A stretch of DNA of 64,000 bases from Pontederia crassipes (taxonomy: Eukaryota > Streptophyta > Magnoliopsida > Commelinales > Pontederiaceae), in contig CM060195.1 in assembly GCA_030549335.1 (NCBI GenBank), forward strand, positions 24,556,874 through 24,620,873, given 5' to 3'. The notes beneath the pieces were generated by a model. The model was not told the origin of the DNA and did no database searches. It saw only the letters and a list, made by a program, of their open reading frames with translations. A program made the position numbers and the translations under genes. Numbering within the stretch: position 1 is the first letter of the stretch; the number at the start of each line of letters is the position of its first letter. Of the stretch, positions 33,837 to 45,438 are shown one piece after another.

Positions 33837-35922
33837 TGGGAATGATGCTTCACCTTGATGACTATCATTCAATGATAATAACTTCATTTCATTTCATGTT
33901 CACGTTCATAAGGACATACTCTTCGTTTCACTTTTAGCCATTTATTCATTTCATGTTATTCATGGATTGGAAGAGCTCTTCATTTTCTAGAGAATACCAT
34001 TGCAACACAACTGTATAACTACCTAGATCATGTTGGGCTGATGCCACGATAGGTGCCACATAGGAAAGGATGACCTCGCATAAGACAGTAACATACGTAG
34101 GAATGACCTCGCACAAGGTGGTAATATTCGTAATAGTAGGATGAGTACCTCACACAATTTTTTCAATGAACTCTTAGGGGAAGTGCCTCACACAAGGTTG
34201 TCAATAAACTTTCCATCTAAGTAGGCAATGGTAACCTATCTTTTATCTTTATTAAATGTGAACCTATCTTTTGATCGCATGGATCAATCAAGATTGTAGA
34301 GAGAAAAAGTGGCTCTGGATCATAAGAGAGAGCATAATCAAGTGGAAAGATATTAATTTAATCATTGTTATTAATTAATATAATGTTCATTCTTTGTCAA
34401 TAAATCGGATGCTAGAAAATCAATCAACCGTTTGAAAATAGATCGGCTTCCAGTGGTCATCCGTTTTGAGGTTTGGATGCCCACTTTGTAGACAATTCAT
34501 CGATTATCCATTTAGAAAGCAGACACTCATTTAAATATTCATGGGTCGTTCACTTAGAGCGGACGCCCATTTGCCAAAAACAATCGATCGTCCATTAAGA
34601 GGTTCGGACGACCGTTTTATTTATATTCATTAGACATCCATTAGGAATTCGGAAGCCCATTCATCTCGGCTATTCTAGGTCGGGTATGGATTAGACGCCT
34701 TAAAGGCTGGTGGTCATCCGATATCCTTCAGGCGAAAATTACAAACTCTAAGTCGAGAGTTTCGAGCGGCCGACTGGTCGTCCGATCCATCTAGGGTATG
34801 AAACTCTCACCCAGTACATGATCCTTAAACATCTGAAGTGGGAGTTTGAGTCAACCATTTGATATTGTTCATGTCTAGACCTTCCAGATCGAATGTCCGA
34901 TCCTTGGATTAGTCATTCGATCTAGATATCACTATATTCGATCAAATAGAATTGGACGCCCGTTCTATGGATCGATTGCATGTTTTAGTCGATAGAACCA
35001 TAGGTCATTGCGTTAATATTTAAGTTTTCTTTCAGTTCTCACACAGAACATAGATCTAATCCTATTCAACTTATTTCTAACATATAACTTGATTTAGAGA
35101 ATAAATATAAACGAAATTTCATATATCGCATCATGCAATGTGTAAGTAAATTCTCCTCCTACATTAACTATGGATTCCATGAATGATCTTTTGAATCATC
35201 TTAACTAGATCTCTATCTAAAATTTCATAATGATCCATGGTTGACATTTCACTTAAATGTGGCTTAAAAATCATGTGAGTATAGATCTACATCACAACAA
35301 AATCATAGCATATAAAGCACTCGTAAAATAATCTAAAATAATCATTTTTAGCAAAAAGATCATGAATGAGTTCCACCCAATATAACATGGATCATACGTC
35401 TAACATATTAATTACGAGGGCCGTTTAGATAGTGAAACTAAAGTTCCTCCGAGTTCTAGTAAATAGTTGGATTTGATAAATTAGTTTGATGTGTGTTTGG
35501 ATGGAGTGGAACGTAACGAGGGAGTTGATGTGATAGAAAAAAGTAGTTGTGATAGATTAATTTTTGATGAGTTTTGAATTAAAAAGTAGTATTATAAATA
35601 TAAAATATAATATTGTTAATAAATAAAAACAAAAGTATAAACTACTTTATACTTAAAAAATTGTTAAAAAATATATAGTTTAAATATAAAATATGATTTT
35701 TTTAATAATTTATATTTAATGAAATATTGAAATTTTTAATAAAATAATAAGTAATAAATAATATTATATTAATTCTTATTAGTAATATTTTACATATAAC
35801 AAATAAATTATTATAAATAAGATAGGTAAAAAGAAGAAAAAACAAAAAAAAAAGATTTTGCAAAATAAAAAAATTCACATCGTTTGCCAAAAAGAAGCAG
35901 AGCCTTTCACCAAAATATGGAA
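33837..35922. other. Spacer with a short minisatellite and an LTR-like repeat
   Basis: At about 34066-34215 there are four imperfect units of 35-40 bp built on GAATGACCTCGCACAAGG. From about 34210 to 35040 the DNA is related, in reverse orientation, to 5819-6536 and carries scattered GGACGCCCA, GGTCATCCG and GGACGACCG-type motifs; this is probably a minus-strand LTR fragment. The rest, to 35922, is AT-rich. A GGGCCGTTTAGATAGTG at about 35418 resembles a MITE end without a partner. Confidence 0.5.
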
Positions 35923-36153
35923 CTAGCTGGATGGCTTCGCTGCAGAATCAGGCCACATGGGTGTATTTGGAGAACCAAAAAACATGCAAAATCCATTCTG
36001 GGATACTACCATCCAAATTTTTAGAACACACCTTTTTTTTGACAATTCTTTCACTTGGTCGACTTTAGCCTCTTTTCCACCTTCCTCGTTGGTTCTCCTC
36101 GTGGATTGCACCTGCAAGAACCTCTCCAAAATTCTTTGGATGAGCCAAACCAT
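35923..36153 (-). CDS. Small hypothetical protein, 76 codons
   Basis: This frame is chosen because its ATG lies in a CCATGG context after a CT-rich leader (TTCTTCTTCGTCTCTCTC) downstream of an AT-rich tract. The protein starts MVWLIQRILERFLQVQ, continues with a charged middle (EEGGKEAKVDQVKELSKKR) and ends MWPDSAAKPSS. An in-frame ATG three codons upstream is also possible. I do not recognise the family and see no domain. It could be a chance frame or a gene fragment. Confidence 0.28.
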   Translation of the reverse strand: MVWLIQRILERFLQVQSTRRTNEEGGKEAKVDQVKELSKKRCVLKIWMVVSQNGFCMFFGSPNTPMWPDSAAKPSS

Positions 36154-36305
36154 GGAGCACAAGCAGAAAATGAAATGGGGACGAAAAATGAGAGAGACGA
36201 AGAAGAAAAAAAAGAGGCATGTGTTTTTTTTTTTTCCATAATCCTATAAGGGTTCAGTGTCTTTTGAAATTTAGAAATTATGGGTGAAGAGGTTACAAAG
36301 TCCAT

Positions 36306-38343
36306 AAGTTATGGTGGTGCAAAAGGAGAAAATTGAAACTCATCTCGCTTCATTTTTATTCGTTGCGCTTCGAGGCACCCGATTGAATTTTGGTTATCCG
36401 ATAGGACTATCATGATATAGGACGTCCGTTATGTGGTTTCAGGCATTTGAAAACCGATATCAGTAAATTTTAAAAGTTTTAAATATTTATGAACCTTTTT
36501 TGGTTATTACATTAAGAAACTTAATAAAGAGATCACCAAATGCATTCCTCAGGAATATTATTGACGGAGTTGGATGAGATTGGGTCGTCACTCTTTTTTT
36601 CATTATTTTTTCTTTTACAATATTTAATAATAGTCTTTATTTTAAATCACAAATATAATATCTTTTCAATATCTCAAATAATTTTCATATATGAAGTGTT
36701 TTATTTTAACATATTTTAATTTTGAAATAATTTAAAGTTACAGATACGAAGATGGCAAGAAAAAATTTAAATAAAATGTTATTGGCAAACCAAGTCTATA
36801 TTGCTCAATTTATTGGATTTTGAAAATCATTAATTTGGCGAAGAAAACATTCACATGTTATTTACTATTTACGAGTCCAATTCCCTTGCGTTGACGAGAT
36901 TGATAGTCAAATTCGATCCAAACCCAAACATCGATTTATTAAAAAAAATTAAAGCAAGAATATAAAATTTTCCAATATCCGAAATAATTTTCATATATCT
37001 GAAGTGTGTTTTAATTTTTAAATAATTTAAACTTTATATCAGATGAGATCGCTCTAATTTTAAATAAAAAATAAAAAATTAGGGAGTCAATGGGTAATGA
37101 GTCAGATCGGGATTTGGAAAATGAAAGACGTATTGATCAAGGTGTGTAAAATAAATAAATAAATAAAAATATAGGTGTGTAAAATAAATAAATAAATAAA
37201 AATATACCCCTGGTTAACATGCCAGCCAAGCTGCGCCTTGGAATGCCGCCACCAAATACCAAATCCAAATAGCTTTTTCCAAGGACACCCCACGGTTTAA
37301 TTTATGACCCCCTGCCGGAACGAAGAACGAAGGAAAAAAAGCAAGGCAAAAAAAAAAAAAAACAATTCTCCAAAAACTTATTCCATAACAATTCAAAGTG
37401 TAATAATATTTTTTCAGAAATATCTAGTGGCTTCAAAAATTGGACACAAATTTACGTAAGCAATTGTGTCAATATATCAAGGTGTAGTAATTTTAATTTA
37501 GATTTTTTAATTGTCGGAGTCAAAAAATCAATGAGGATGATTCAATTATTTAATTAAAAATTAATTTATCATTAAATTTAATTAATTCAATAAGTTGTCT
37601 TATATTACTTATCTAACGATAATATATGAAATTTTTAATAATTTTTTTTACGTTCATAAATACCTTGTATTCTTAATCTTTTTTATTGTCATCAGTGTTT
37701 GAAAAGTGACGTTGATCGTTTAATCCAACTAACGTTAAGAATTATGCACATTAATAATGAATTATAGTTTTAATCCACTATTAAATCTAATTATTTTGAT
37801 ATGGTTTCGAATAACATATCTAATTATGATAAATATGGATAGATAATAAATATCACTTTAATAAAAAAAATTTTAAATTTGAACTTGATATCCTTGCTGA
37901 GGGGAAGCACACACGAGGTGGTCGTATTCCTAACCCTCGCTGGGTTTTAATTTACCCATATGGATAAAAGCCTCCATCCACACGGGCAAAGCCAAGCAGC
38001 GGCGTTTACTCCAAAGTCCCACAAAACAAACCCACAGCTTGTCCCTTTCTCCTCCTCCGCGTTCAAAACCCAGCAGCAAAAAAACATCATACATACCAAC
38101 GGCGCAACGCAACGCAGCGGAGAAAGTAAGAAAAGGAACCGACACCAACGGCGCTAATTCGCAAAACCAGTGGGCAGCAGCACCCCTTTACGGCGTGCTC
38201 CATCCATCCATCCCCCCTCTTATCCAATTTATTCATGGCCCAGGCTCTCCTCCCTACCCCTCCTATTCCATTCACCTCTTCCTCCTCCTCTTTGTACTCG
38301 TGTTCTTGTTCTTGCGACAGCTTACTGCGATCAATCCACATAT
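36306..38343. other. AT-rich spacer and 5' region of the 38-kb gene
   Basis: No gene was seen before 38344. A perfect 33-bp tandem duplication lies at 37140-37205. The segments at about 37425-37500 and 37990-38120 are repeated in diverged form at 49775-50425. The last 200 bases are CT-rich (CCATCCATCCATCCCCCCTC, TTCCTCCTCCTCTTTG), as in plant 5' leaders. Confidence 0.55.
37140..37205. repeat. 33-bp perfect tandem duplication
   Basis: Two adjacent identical units, each starting AGGTGTGTAAAATAAATAAA. Perfect identity suggests a recent slippage event. Confidence 0.9.
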
Positions 38344-38604
38344 ATGGCCTCCCTCCTGCTGATCCTCTCGGAGCTCGTCCGACCGGAGTCCGCCAACCTT
38401 CTCGCCGTCAACTACGTTCTGGGGTCCATCTCCCCTGCTTCCAAGGGACCCAACAACGCCGCCAGCGCCTTCGAGAGAGCGCGGGGCGTCGCCCGGAGGT
38501 TGGCCAAGGCCTCCTCCTCCTCGGCCTCGGAGGGCGACGACTGCGAGGTGTTCGACGAGGACCTCAATGAGCTTAAGATCTCCGTCGAACCCGTTTGGCC
38601 ATGA
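38344..38604 (+). CDS. Unrecognised GC-rich protein-coding gene, 86 codons
   Basis: The frame from ATG 38344 to TGA 38604 has strongly GC-biased third codon positions (GCC, CTC, GTC, TCC, AAC, GAG repeatedly), unlike other frames of the same DNA, which argues for true coding. The product begins MASLLLILSELVRPESANLL, includes ASAFERARGVARRLAKASSSS and ends with an acidic EGDDCEVFDEDLNELKIS. The first 15 residues are hydrophobic enough for a weak signal or targeting segment. A CT-rich leader precedes it. I do not recognise the family. It might be a short complete protein or an exon whose continuation is lost or spliced; DNA after the stop is AT-rich. Part of its upstream region is duplicated at 49.8-50.4 kb. 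Confidence 0.6.
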   Translation: MASLLLILSELVRPESANLLAVNYVLGSISPASKGPNNAASAFERARGVARRLAKASSSSASEGDDCEVFDEDLNELKISVEPVWP

Positions 38605-39963
38605 AACACGTCATTCCTTTTATTTGTTTTGCTTTATTATATATACTTTTTTTTGTCTTGTTTTATTTCTTCAAATATGAAGAAATTAAGGAATATTTTG
38701 TGAATATGGAGCATTTGGGGTTCATGCCGTCTGGATCTGTTTCCCACAGGGTGCCATCGAAGAAAAATAAAAATAAAATATATGGCCTTGTTAATTTTTT
38801 GTTTTTTACCAGCAGATTCGTCTCCATCACTATTTGTTTGTCCACTGTCGACATGAGTCACATGACAACAATGATACCTGAAGAAGTAAAGCTTGTTATG
38901 ATGGGATAAAATTCGGTTTAGTTTTTTAAATAATTAAAAAAAACAATCCAAAATTATTGAAAAATGAGAATAAAAAAAAGGAACGGAGAACAAAGAAAAA
39001 TCAGAAAGATTTCAATTAGTACTTGGGAATTAAAATGAAACGTGATAATAAAAAAAAAACAACATAACGAGTTAATGGTGAATGGGTAATATGTGAAAAA
39101 AAGGGAAAATATCATAAAAAACAAAAATAAAAAAATAAAAAATAAGACGTTCAAGATTTGAATGAGAAAAGTCAGAAATAGTTTAATTAGGAATTGGGAA
39201 ATATGTTGAAAAGTAACAATCAGACAAAAAACATGAAGAATTAATGGCGAATGGGTAATATATGAAAATAAAAAAGATAAATATTTAAAACAAATTCATA
39301 GTTATTTTCTTATCAATATTAATATTTCGAAATTAAATAAATAGTATCTTATATTAATATTTTATTATTAACCGGTTATATCTCTATATATTTATAATAT
39401 TTGATATGTCATTTCATTAATATTATTATAAATATTATTTTAATAAAATTTGGTTGAAGTAGATGAAATTCTAAAAAAATAGATGGTTAGTTCAGATTCT
39501 AATTTTTATATATTATTATTGAGGGGGCGATAAAGTGTGATCCTATGGATCTGTGGCATGGGCTACTCAAACTTGTGACCTAACTAAACTCCACCACCGG
39601 CAACATTTATTATTATTTTATAATAATAATAGAGATTGCGGAGTTCCAATTTAAAACTAAAAAAATAAGTTATTTTCACACTTAAAAGGATTTTAAAATT
39701 GCATGTATCCTTCCGAATTTTATTCCAACAATTTTTTTGATTTAACTTTGACAAGTGGTAAATGTGGAATAATTTGCAGCTTACAATAGAATTCATCAAA
39801 TTGAAGCATGCTGATAGTAAAACCCTTTTGTGCTGACAAAGAAGATAGCAGATCCTCTTCTTTTGGTATTGACAAAATAATAGAAGATCCTCCTCGCAAG
39901 AATCTTCGTCACTTGTGAGTTCACAACATTAGAAGGTTGAAAGAAGTAGAAATCCCACGTAAT
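38605..39963. other. 3' flank of the 38-kb gene and AT-rich spacer
   Basis: A frame at 38595-38909 overlaps the gene end and has AT-rich codons. It contains TTTTTTACCAGCAGATTCG, which could act as a 3' splice site, but no matching exon was recognised. The remainder is low-complexity A-rich DNA up to the gypsy insertion at 39969. Confidence 0.4.
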
Positions 39964-40102
39964 GTTAATGTAATATTCTAAAAAAAAAGTAAAAAAAAAA
40001 GAAAAAGACCATCAAATGAAGCCCAGCCACGAGATGAAGCTCGCAAGCCCATCTAACAATATAAAGTAATGTCCTAAAAGCACTTTCTACCTAACCCCTT
40101 TA

Positions 40103-40481
40103 ATAGATTGAGAAGAAAGGCTCTTAAAGGAGGGAAAGAAAATGAAAAATATTTGTTTTCCCTTGTTTGGATTGCCATTTGCAAAGTAAATGAAAGAAAA
40201 TGGAGGGAAAATTTCTCTCCATTTTTTCAACCCCAAAACGCAAGGGAGGGGAGGAGAATGGTGTTTATTATATGAAATTACTTATTTGCCCCTTTCAAAT
40301 GACTTAAAAAAAATATGAAAAAAATATAATTGTCTATTCACTTTTCCACTAAATTTTTTTCCTCCTCTACCTTTCTTTTCCCTTACCAAAAGAAGTAAAA
40401 AGTTTCCCCTCTTTACCTCCCCCTTTCCCCTTCCCCCGATTCTCCTTCCTTTCTCTTATTATAATTTGTCCAAACAAAGCC
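40103..40481. mobile_element. Tourist-like (PIF/Harbinger) MITE inside the 5' LTR
   Basis: About 379 bp is present here and absent at the equivalent place in the 3' LTR (46390-46400). It is flanked by TTA at 40100-40102 and 40482-40484. The right end CCAAACAAAGCC is the typical Tourist terminus (GGCTTTGTTTGG in reverse). The left end is less conserved, though CCCTTGTTTGGATTG occurs 60 bases in. There is no coding capacity. Confidence 0.75.
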
Positions 40482-41225
40482 TTAGCCACCTCACTCTTTT
40501 CTCACCTCCCATTTTTCATTCGGCCGGCTACACTCTCCAAGGACCTCCTAGTTGTTACATAGGCGGCAACAACTTCAACAGTCTCACCAACCTCCAAGCA
40601 ACAAGTGGCCACTCAACCTCACTCTCTTCCATCCACTCATGGCTACATCAACACTAGAAGAGAGCCAAAGGAGGAGCCATGTAGAGTAGAGGGGAGAAAG
40701 AGTATGTCGAGGGGATTTAAATCATTCTAATCATTTTTAATGATGTATGGATTAAGGGTTTCAAGGGCAAATTAGGTCTTATTGATGCATGATTCGGGGA
40801 TGTTCATGTTTTACCCTATGATGACTCATATTTAGTTAGGATTACTATTCCATTGCTAATCATGATTAGAATTTAATGTTTCTCATCATCCATGTTGATC
40901 ATGCTTAATTTTGCTTATTGCTATATATAAATATGATTACTAGGCTTAATGTTCTTTATGCAAACTCTTATGTACTTCATGCTTATGGTGATTAGTTTAG
41001 TGATTTACTAATCCTAGAATGAGTTGTGCATTGCCCATATTTTTCATGTGGATGAATGGATGTTTTGATATTAGTCATATATGGTTGTAAATGGGAGAAA
41101 ATGAGGAGAAAAACAGGAGAAGCTCGGCTGCTTCCCCTAGCATGGACGTGACACTTTAGGAACAGCCGTGAACCCCCTTAGAAAGGCCTCTGCCTTATTC
41201 GAAATTGACGGAGGGGACAAGATTC

Positions 41226-41480
41226 AACATTCTGCCACGGATGTGACTAAGGTCAGGCACGACTATGACCAATGTGATTACACTGACCTTAGAATATTTC
41301 GAATATAGGACGAGATTTAATGTTCTGTCACGGACGTGACTAAGGTCAGGCACAACCTGACCAATGTGACCATGCATGTCATAGGAAATTTTGAAGATGG
41401 GATGGTACTCATCGTTCTGTCACGGTCGTGACTAAGGTCAGGCACGATCGTGACCAATGTGACTGCAGTGCCTTAGAAAA
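41226..41480 (+). repeat. 92-bp tandem repeat with CACGG..CGTG inverted motifs in the 5' LTR
   Basis: Units are recognisable by CACGG(A/T)CGTGACTAAGG at 41236, 41329 and 41421 (periods of 93 and 92). Each unit also holds a second motif, CACGA(T/C)CGTGACCAATGTG-like, so two near palindromes alternate. The same array occurs in the 3' LTR at about 47200-47450. Confidence 0.8.
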
Positions 41481-41544
41481 ATTTCCAAGGACAACAAGAC
41501 CATGACCATGCCTCCATAGGCCTACTATGTGCCGGCATAGCCGT

Positions 41545-42973
41545 TGTTAGTCCAAAGACCATATTCTAAGTACTTTGACGATAGCAAATAAGGAAGATGA
41601 TGTACTAATTATGCTTGAAGTATTAGTGTGAACAAATTAAATATTTTTCAAAGAAAAAGATCGAAATATTTCTTTACAGTACAAACGGTCGACCGTAACT
41701 ATAATGAGCGATCGTTTTGACTTATAATGGACGACCAAAGAGGAGCTGGAACGACCGCTAATTCCAGAGAGAAATGACACTTCTAAATCGGGTGACCGAT
41801 TTATTTTCGGTTGACCGTTATATGTATTACATGAAAGATCGAACTGCATAACGGACGACCGAAGTGATGAATGGAATGATCGCAAATTACAGAGAGCACG
41901 AACATTTCTTAAATGGACGACCGAAACTATAACGCTCGACCGTTCTAGGAAATAAAGGTAAAAAATGCATAAATCGGACGATCGAAGCTGACGCATGAAG
42001 GACCGCAGATTACAGAGAGTGCATACACTTCTAAAACGGACGACCAAAACATTAAAGGTCGACCGTTCTAGGCAGCAAAGAACAAAAATAAGGAAATCGG
42101 ACGTCCAAAGTCGGTGCATGGACGATTGTAGATTACAGAGAGTGCGGAATTTCTAAATCGGATGATCATTTCGGTCGACCGTTATGGAAGCAAAAAATCA
42201 ATAAACATGTACAATCCTTCTACGGGCTACAATCAATGGAAAACTGCACACAAAAGACAAATGTAACGAATATTATTTTATATTAAACGGATGCCCGATA
42301 CTATAATGGGCGACCACTGAATATGCGACAAAAGGGATAACTGCTAGTTACTGTGCTAAACGGACGACCGATATTAAAATGGACGATCATTTTAGAGCTG
42401 ACAACACAACACTTTTGAATTAATTTACAACGGCCATATTTTGAAGAGAAGCCTATAAAAGGGATTCAAAAGATTGAAGGAAGGTTATCCAAGAAAGGTA
42501 AATCACTTTAGACTTCCTTCAAGTCCAAAGCATTCTTCTTGAGCTAAAGTTTGTAAATCATCCCTTTTTCTTCTAGTTTCAAAGTGTGTGCATCTTTTGT
42601 AAGAAGAGAAAATTGGAGGGAATTCTTGTGTTCTTATTTAGATAGTCTTGAGAGCTCCTTGTGAGAAGATGTGTGCCTTACCTCTTAAGCGAAGAAGAGG
42701 GCATTGTGGTGTAGAAAGGGTTACTCTCTCCCTACAAGAAAAGAGAAGGCTAGTAAATCTCCGACGGTCTCAAGGTCAGAAAGTCGAAGCGGCGACGTAG
42801 GCCAAGGAGTTGGGATAAACCTCGTCAACATATTGCGTCTTTCTCCTCTTTTGCTCATCTTACTTATATTTTACTTGTTTGTGATCGTGTTTTCTAAAAA
42901 TCAACTTTCACAACTTTTTCGGTTAGATTTTTTATACACCAATTCACCCCCTCTTAGTTTTTTCAATCCTACA
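41545..42973 (+). mobile_element. SIRE-like copia solo LTR nested in the gypsy 5' LTR
   Basis: TGTTAGTCC ... CAATCCTACA, 1,429 bp, with the copia tail CACCAATTCACCCCCTCTTAG. Perfect duplications GCCGT lie at 41540-41544 and 42974-42978. The 3' LTR at about 47500-47530 shows the uninterrupted site (GGCACGACCGTGACACAGGG), which proves the boundaries. The same LTR class as 3664-4884 and 10214-11900. Confidence 0.93.
41700..42190 (+). repeat. Four-copy 124-bp tandem repeat in the solo LTR
   Basis: ATTACAGAGAG (first copy ATTCCAGAGAG) recurs at 41761, 41886, 42009 and 42132, periods 125, 123 and 123. Each unit carries one GGACGACCG-like and one GGTCGACCG-like motif, the latter close to a perfect palindrome. 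Confidence 0.82.
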
Positions 42974-44274
42974 GCCGTGTCACAGGGTGGCACGACTGTG
43001 GCGAGTACAACCCATTTATTGCTGATTGTTTCACACTTATAATGATTTGAAGTATGTATGACCTTAAATAGGATAAAAATATGCAGCATGTATTGAATGA
43101 TTGTATGTATTGACGAATGCAAATTAAAAGACGGATTGATGAAGGTGTCTTATTGTCGTCGTCATAAGATGGGAACCGAAGTCGTCACTAGCTAGCTTTA
43201 GTGGCTGGTCCTCGAGAAGATGTTGACCCAACAAGGTTGTGCTTCCCCGGAATGTAGATGTCGACACAATGAGGTTGTGCTTCCACCATTGGGTCATGCT
43301 TCCACCCCGGAATGTAGAGGTCATGCTTCCAACCCGGAATGCAGATGTGGAGCCAATGAGGTCATGTTTCCAACTGAAATGTAAATGTTGACCCAATAAG
43401 GTTGTGCTTCCAATGGGATAGAAAGATCAACGAGTCAACATAAACTTCTCAATCATAAAGATAAGAAGCTATCTAATTAAAGATAGAAGATGAAAACATG
43501 AAGTCACTTAAAGTGATTAAGATGAACGACTTGGAACATAAAGATGAAGATGATGTTAATGAAAGCACCTTACATGATGCTAATGTATGTTCCCTTTCAT
43601 ATGATGTTATGATTAAAGATGTTAAAGTAAAGCAAGATAAATGATGATATATTTTAAGCATAATGATAAGTTATGATATGTTTCGGCATAATGTTAATAA
43701 TGTTATTGGTTTACCTTATCTTGCAATGATGATATGTTCACATGTTATATGTTTCATTATGATGTATATGACATGACATGTAGAGATATGTTGTAGGATC
43801 ATAGCATGCATGGGTCTCAACATACTCTAACGGGAGATATCTCCTACACCCCATGAATCCGTGCAGGTATGGATGAGACATAGATTCGGCGGCGAGAGCC
43901 TCATGTCAGTAATATTACACATGGGTTAGTCGGGCTACGGCCCAAAAATCTTTTATTACATTATGTATAATGATGAACTCTTTAGAGAGTCGAGTATGTA
44001 TGGTCTATGGGCAATTGAGTCATGTACTTTGTATGAACTCATTTATGTATCATGAATCCTATGTTGAATATTATGTTAAAGCCTATGTGGCCCATGAGCT
44101 AAGTATGTATCTTGGAATTTATTAGCTTATGAAGTCTTCCACTGTGTTTTATGTTTTTGGGCTTTGTTATTATTATATTTTCTACTGCAATGTTTTTATG
44201 TAATTAGATTATGTAAGTAACGCCGCCTAGAGTTCGACAACTAAATTGGAGATGAATTTTGGGAGCGTTACAGT

Positions 44275-44286
44275 TGGTATCAGAGC
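44275..44286 (+). promoter_or_regulatory. Primer binding site of the gypsy element
   Basis: TGGTATCAGAGC, two bases after the 5' LTR. Confidence 0.92.
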
Positions 44287-44461
44287 CGCAGTTTTGGCTC
44301 GTATGTATTATGTCTTAGGATGTGTAAGCCATAGATTGGCTAAAATGTCTAAGTGTAAAGTCCATGTGTGATCGTCATGAGGTGCCACCGAGCCAGTACA
44401 TGTTCTCTTAAGTTTAGCTCATGCTAATGATGTTACTATGTTTATTTGAATGTGGATGTAG

Positions 44462-45438
44462 ATGCCACCAAGACGCATAATTTCAAATGAGGATGGTGAT
44501 AGAAACGCCTTTCTGGATGGATTAATCCGAGCACCGCATAATGCTCAAGGGAACAATGACCCATATTATTCCATTGAAAGATTCCTAAGGCTCGACCCTC
44601 CAAAGTTTGATGGGGAGGGAGAGCCGGAGGAAGCCGAAGCTTGGCTTGAGGAGATAGGGGACACCCTAAGGATTATGGTGTGCCCCAAGGACCGCATGGT
44701 GATGTATGCTACACATCGCCTTTATGGCCAAGTCAAAGTGTGGTGGAAGTCTCTCTTGAAGATCACCTTTAAAGATGAGGAAGATGTTGGGAGAACTTTG
44801 TAGAGGCATTTGAAGTCTGTTTCTATCCAAATTATGTTAAAGAAAAGAAGAGAGATGAGTTCCTCAATCTCACTCAAGGCAACATGACCGTTGACCAATA
44901 TACGAGTACTTACCTCAAGTTGGAGAAGTATGAAGAGCTTAATGAGAATGAACCTAGTAGGACTAAGAGGTTCATTCATGGCTTGAATCCCAGGCTAAGG
45001 TCATGGGTCATAAGTGGATGTTGCACCACTTTGAAAGATGTGGCGGGACTTGCCGCTGAGCATGAAAGAAACTACAATGAGAAGATGATTGCTAAGGGCA
45101 AGGCAACCAAGAAGCATGAAGAGAGAGAGGAAGGGAATGGCCCAAACAAATCACTTCATCATTCTCCAAAGAAGGTGAAACGAACTAGGGGTGTGTGTCA
45201 TCAATGTGGAAAGAATCATCCCGAGGAATGCTGCCTCAAGGCCGGGACATGCTTGCAATGTGGCAAGGCCGGGCACTATATAATGGATTGCCCGAAAAAG
45301 TATGGAGACAATTATGATAGGGGAAATATAGTCGCAAACTCGTCAAGCACCCCGAAAAGAGTGTTTGCTATGGAAGTTGATGAAGCTCACCAAGGTCTTG
45401 ATATGATTCAAAGTAATCGTCACTTAATGAATAATTGA
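44462..45438 (+). pseudogene. gypsy gag with zinc knuckle, one frameshift
   Basis: The first frame (44462-44803) starts MPPRRIISNEDGD and carries LDPPKFDGEGEPEEAEAW and MYATHRLYGQVKVWW, the Retrotrans_gag domain of Tekay/Del elements. One base is missing or extra near 44786, after which the domain continues as NFVEAFEVCFYPNYVKEKKR and then FLNLTQGNMTVDQYTSTY. The frame from 44884 ends with zinc-knuckle sequence CLQCGKAGHYIMDC (C-x2-C-x4-H-x4-C) at about 45255. The frame closes at 45438, roughly where a protease would begin in a full element. Gag forms the virus-like particle in which reverse transcription takes place. Apart from the single shift it is well preserved. Confidence 0.88.

Larger units (their letters stand above)
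39969..44272 (+). repeat. 5' LTR of the gypsy element (with two insertions)
   Basis: 4,304 bp in all, or about 2.5 kb after subtracting the MITE and the solo LTR with their duplications. It aligns with the 3' LTR (46261-48830) along its whole length, including matched sub-repeats. It contains AT-rich ends and a CGGCCGGCTACAC block near 40520. Confidence 0.9.

Noticed and set aside
34066..34215. CRISPR-like spaced repeat
   Set aside because: Only four degenerate units of 35-40 bp with no conserved repeat/spacer alternation, in a eukaryotic genome; a minisatellite.
38595..38909. Frame following the 38-kb gene (MAMKHVIPFICF...)
   Set aside because: Out of frame with the GC3-rich gene, AT-rich codons, no domain; a splice acceptor-like site is present but no exon was identified.
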